In this document: piece by piece, positions 62,901-64,000 of the stretch
How the letters are laid out: every line of letters begins with the position of its first letter
Position numbering within the stretch: the first letter of the stretch is position 1
Source of the DNA: Prunella strophiata
Taxonomy: Eukaryota; Chordata; Aves; Passeriformes; Prunellidae
Reading direction: 5' to 3'
DNA length: 64,000 bases
Assembly (NCBI GenBank): GCA_036583965.1
Contig: JAZBQD010000027.1
Span: 21,317,001 to 21,381,000, forward strand
Translations under genes and position numbers: made by a program
The notes under the pieces: generated by a model
The model's input: only the letters and a program-made list of their open reading frames with translations
What the model was told of the DNA's origin: nothing
The model's database searches: none

Positions 62901-63489
62901 CCTTCAAGGAGTGCCTTCCCAAATCTCACACCACTGCAGCCATTTTTTAGTCCCTGTGTAAGGAAAGGAAGACAACCATACTTCTGGTGTATGAGACCAG
63001 CAACACCCTGTACTAATGCTAAAAAATCTTCTTCTGAACTAAGGACACTTAAATCTCATTTTGCAATATGTCAAAGAACTGAACTGGAGGGGTCATTTTC
63101 AGACACATGGGACAAGTGCATCAGAGGAACCATTTTAGCTACACTTGGACTCTTAATAATTTCATTTAGCAAGTTTAACTTGAAACAAAACTTACTACTA
63201 GCTTTAAATCTGACAGCAAATGCTGCTTTAGGTTGTTGTTTTGTTTTTTTTTTCACTTAATACTGTTCACTTACTCCATATCTTCCTGTAAACATGCAGC
63301 TTTTATTGCTTGGTCTGTCTGTAGGGTTCCAGACTGGATGATCAGAGATGTGCTCCTCCAGGAGCTGCCAAAGGCCCCACTGTACCAGATGAGGATTTTT
63401 TCAGCCTGATTTTGCGCTCACAAGCAAAGAGAATGGATGAGCAGAGAGTCCACTTACCCTCAGCTATAAAGGGATCCAATTCCAGCTGA
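47900..63489 (+). CDS. GPSM2: GPSM2 gene (G-protein signaling modulator 2, LGN), 14 coding exons, 660 aa
   Basis: Cortical adaptor for mitotic spindle orientation: known LGN proteins bind NuMA or Inscuteable through N-terminal TPRs and GDP-bound G-alpha-i through GoLoco motifs. Coding exons: 47900-47961, 53798-54019, 54909-55044, 55500-55642, 56144-56267, 56525-56640, 57639-57794, 58586-58694, 59101-59230, 59560-59627, 60551-60728, 61483-61645, 61787-61998, 63325-63489. The TPR array spans roughly residues 22-360, with repeated LGNxY signatures. A Ser/Arg-containing linker follows, then four GoLoco motifs at about 490-510, 547-565, 595-614 and 628-647, each ending DDQR or DEQR. GPSM1 is excluded by closeness to LGN and by synteny. 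Coding exon 11 has an extra A that creates TAA at 60692-60694; 660 aa assumes its removal. The C-terminus ends 13 residues after the fourth GoLoco, shorter than human LGN (684 aa). Confidence 0.96.
47962..53797 (+). other. GPSM2 intron after the start exon
   Basis: No coding exon recognised on either strand. Contains a (GTT)n stretch near 49876-49891 and a short direct repeat, 16 bases starting TAATCATTTC, at 52126-52141 and 52157-52172. Confidence 0.6.
53798..54019 (+). CDS. GPSM2: GPSM2 coding exon 2 (TPR1 and start of TPR2)
   Basis: Acceptor GGGCAG, donor AAG|GTAATG. Begins RMEASCLELALEGERLCKAG and ends AKALEYHHHDLTLA; nearly identical to mammalian LGN. Confidence 0.97.
54909..55044 (+). 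CDS. GPSM2: GPSM2 coding exon 3 (TPR)
   Basis: Acceptor TTTTAG, donor AAG|GTAAGA. Includes GEAKASGNLGNTLKVLGNFE and ends RHLDISRELNDK. Confidence 0.97.
55500..55642 (+). CDS. GPSM2: GPSM2 coding exon 4 (TPR with loop)
   Basis: Acceptor TTCAG, donor TGA|GTAAGT. Begins VGEARALYNLGNVYHSKGKN; the less conserved loop (VANAGTHDPGELPDD) follows, as in LGN. Confidence 0.96.
56144..56267 (+). CDS. GPSM2: GPSM2 coding exon 5 (TPR)
   Basis: Acceptor AAACAG, donor CAG|GTACAA. Includes ENLSLVTELGDRAAQGRAFG then NLGNTHYLLGNFRSAVLAHE. Confidence 0.97.
56525..56640 (+). CDS. GPSM2: GPSM2 coding exon 6 (TPR)
   Basis: Acceptor TTTAAG, donor CAG|GTGAGT. Includes RLLIAKEFGDRSAERRAYSN and LGNAYIFLGEFETAAEYY. 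Confidence 0.97.
57639..57794 (+). CDS. GPSM2: GPSM2 coding exon 7 (TPR)
   Basis: Acceptor CTGCAG, donor CAA|GTAAGC. Begins RRTLQLARQLKDRAVEAQAC and ends LKHLVIAQELHD. Confidence 0.97.
58586..58694 (+). CDS. GPSM2: GPSM2 coding exon 8 (TPR)
   Basis: Acceptor TTCCAG, donor GAG|GTATGA. Encodes KIGEGRACWSLGNAYTALGN then HDQAIHFAERHLEISRE. Confidence 0.97.
59101..59230 (+). CDS. GPSM2: GPSM2 coding exon 9 (end of TPR domain)
   Basis: Acceptor TTGAAG, donor AATG|GTATGT. Begins VGDRSGELTARLNLSDLQMV and runs to LGLSYSTNNSMM, as in LGN. Confidence 0.96.
59560..59627 (+). CDS. GPSM2: GPSM2 coding exon 10 (linker)
   Basis: Acceptor TTGAAG, donor AAG|GTTGGC. Encodes GGRPRGRRHSMENMELMKLT then PEK. RRHSMENMELMKLTPEK is the conserved linker segment with a phosphorylatable Ser. 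Confidence 0.95.
60551..60728 (+). CDS. GPSM2: GPSM2 coding exon 11 (linker), with a one-base insertion
   Basis: Acceptor TCTTAG, donor AGG|GTAGGT. Begins VPNWNSELLAKQKPLVAKTS and continues to VNRLKGQK, then the frame breaks. A5 at 60645-60649 where A4 is expected gives TAA at 60692-60694. Dropping one A restores YKNGTTSKVLQDASNSIDHR then LPNSQR, in line with LGN. The exon is 178 bases; 177 would fit phase 0 on both sides. Confidence 0.92.
61251..61297. repeat. Perfect 15-bp inverted repeat in GPSM2 intron
   Basis: CATTTCAGAGAATGA (61251-61265) and TCATTCTCTGAAATG (61283-61297) with a 17-base spacer; no mismatches. Confidence 0.88.
61483..61645 (+). CDS. GPSM2: GPSM2 coding exon 12 (GoLoco 1)
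   Basis: Acceptor TTTCAG, donor AAAT|GTAATT. Includes DEGFFDLLSRFQSNRMDDQR, a complete GoLoco motif with the Gln and the Arg finger that contacts the nucleotide of G-alpha-i. Confidence 0.97.
61787..61998 (+). CDS. GPSM2: GPSM2 coding exon 13 (GoLoco 2 and first half of GoLoco 3)
   Basis: Acceptor GGGCAG, donor CAG|GTAAGA. Includes DEFLDLLASSQSRRLDDQR and, at its end, DDDFFDILIKCQ. Very GC-rich (high GC3), unlike most exons of the gene. Confidence 0.97.
63325..63489 (+). CDS. GPSM2: GPSM2 coding exon 14 (end of GoLoco 3, GoLoco 4, stop)
   Basis: Acceptor CTGTAG. Starts GSRLDDQR, completing GoLoco 3; then DEDFFSLILRSQAKRMDEQR (GoLoco 4), then VHLPSAIKGSNSS and TGA at 63487-63489. Confidence 0.96.
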   Translation, partial: GSRLDDQRCAPPGAAKGPTVPDEDFFSLILRSQAKRMDEQRVHLPSAIKGSNSS

Positions 63490-64000
63490 AGACCCCAGAA
63501 GCATGTACAGCAGCATCCTAGGGATCATTCTGGTTTGCTGGAAAAGCACACTTGCCTTTTTTAAGATGACTCCAATTAGTAGCTCTGTCTCCTTTCTCCT
63601 GATTTTTCACAGAAATAGCAGCAGCATCACACTGCTGAGCAGTAGCTGCAGAGCTGCCCCTGCTCCTTGCATTTGGCAGCTGCTTTCAAGCAGTGTCTGA
63701 GGTACTGGTACTGTGTCCCCCTCTTAATTGCCTCTAGTCTATCAGAATTGTTACAATGTTTTTCTCTGTCAGTTCTCTCATTGCTCATTAGTGGATTCTA
63801 CTGCTGTCTCAATCTAGTATAGGACTTAAATTTTTATGTTCTTTTTAAAGAAAATTTGATTTTTCCCCTGATTTGTACTTCCTGAAAAAAGTTCTGTTTT
63901 CTTTTATACTTTTTTTAAAAAAATAATTTAAAAAAAGAGAAGAAATAGCTTTAGTATTTAGTCTCTTTGCAGAAACAGAGTTTGGAAGAAACAATCATTT
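63490..64000 (+). other. GPSM2 3' UTR (partial)
   Basis: Sequence after the stop; no AATAAA or other convincing poly(A) signal was seen before the window ends, so the transcript probably continues to the right. Confidence 0.6.

Noticed and set aside
1..64000. tRNA, rRNA, miRNA, CRISPR or bacterial-type operon elements
   Set aside because: None was recognised; this is a vertebrate genomic region, and the hairpins seen are shorter than typical pre-miRNAs.

Overview
This is a piece of a vertebrate nuclear genome, most probably a bird: long AT-rich introns, GC-rich CpG-island promoters, and one recognisable remnant of a CR1 LINE, the dominant retroposon of birds and other sauropsids. Three protein-coding genes were rebuilt exon by exon, checking splice sites and reading phase at every junction. 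Their order and orientation (STXBP3 >, < AKNAD1, GPSM2 >) match the human 1p13.3 block as I know it.

Positions 1-21088 hold STXBP3 (Munc18c, a Sec1/Munc18 fusion protein) on the + strand, from the end of exon 1 to the stop; the start codon lies left of the window. Positions 21089-25267 are 3' UTR and intergenic DNA between two convergent genes. Positions 25268-35424 hold AKNAD1 (AKNA-domain protein) on the - strand in 14 coding exons, with a probable untranslated leader reaching into a CpG island at about 36.0-38.0 kb. GPSM2 (LGN, a spindle-orientation adaptor with TPR and GoLoco repeats) runs on the + strand, with 14 coding exons from 47900 to 63489; its 3' UTR probably runs past the right edge.

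The most striking element is at 36361-37652: exactly 68 head-to-tail copies of a 19-bp GC-rich unit, with no variant seen by eye, between the presumed divergent promoters of AKNAD1 and GPSM2. The - strand of each unit carries two GGGG runs, so the array is a dense potential G-quadruplex tract (i-motif on the + strand). It is stop-free in all six frames, which creates several long but almost certainly spurious ORFs.

Two conserved exons carry a single extra base: STXBP3 exon 18 and GPSM2 coding exon 11. Frame and homology are perfect on both sides, so consensus-sequence errors are the likeliest cause, but real truncation should be excluded. Other points are a GC-AG intron in STXBP3, a tandem NAGNAG acceptor in AKNAD1 and four perfect short hairpins in introns. 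STXBP3 and GPSM2 act in different processes (SNARE-driven exocytosis and cortical spindle/polarity control); their adjacency is conserved synteny, not an operon-like unit.
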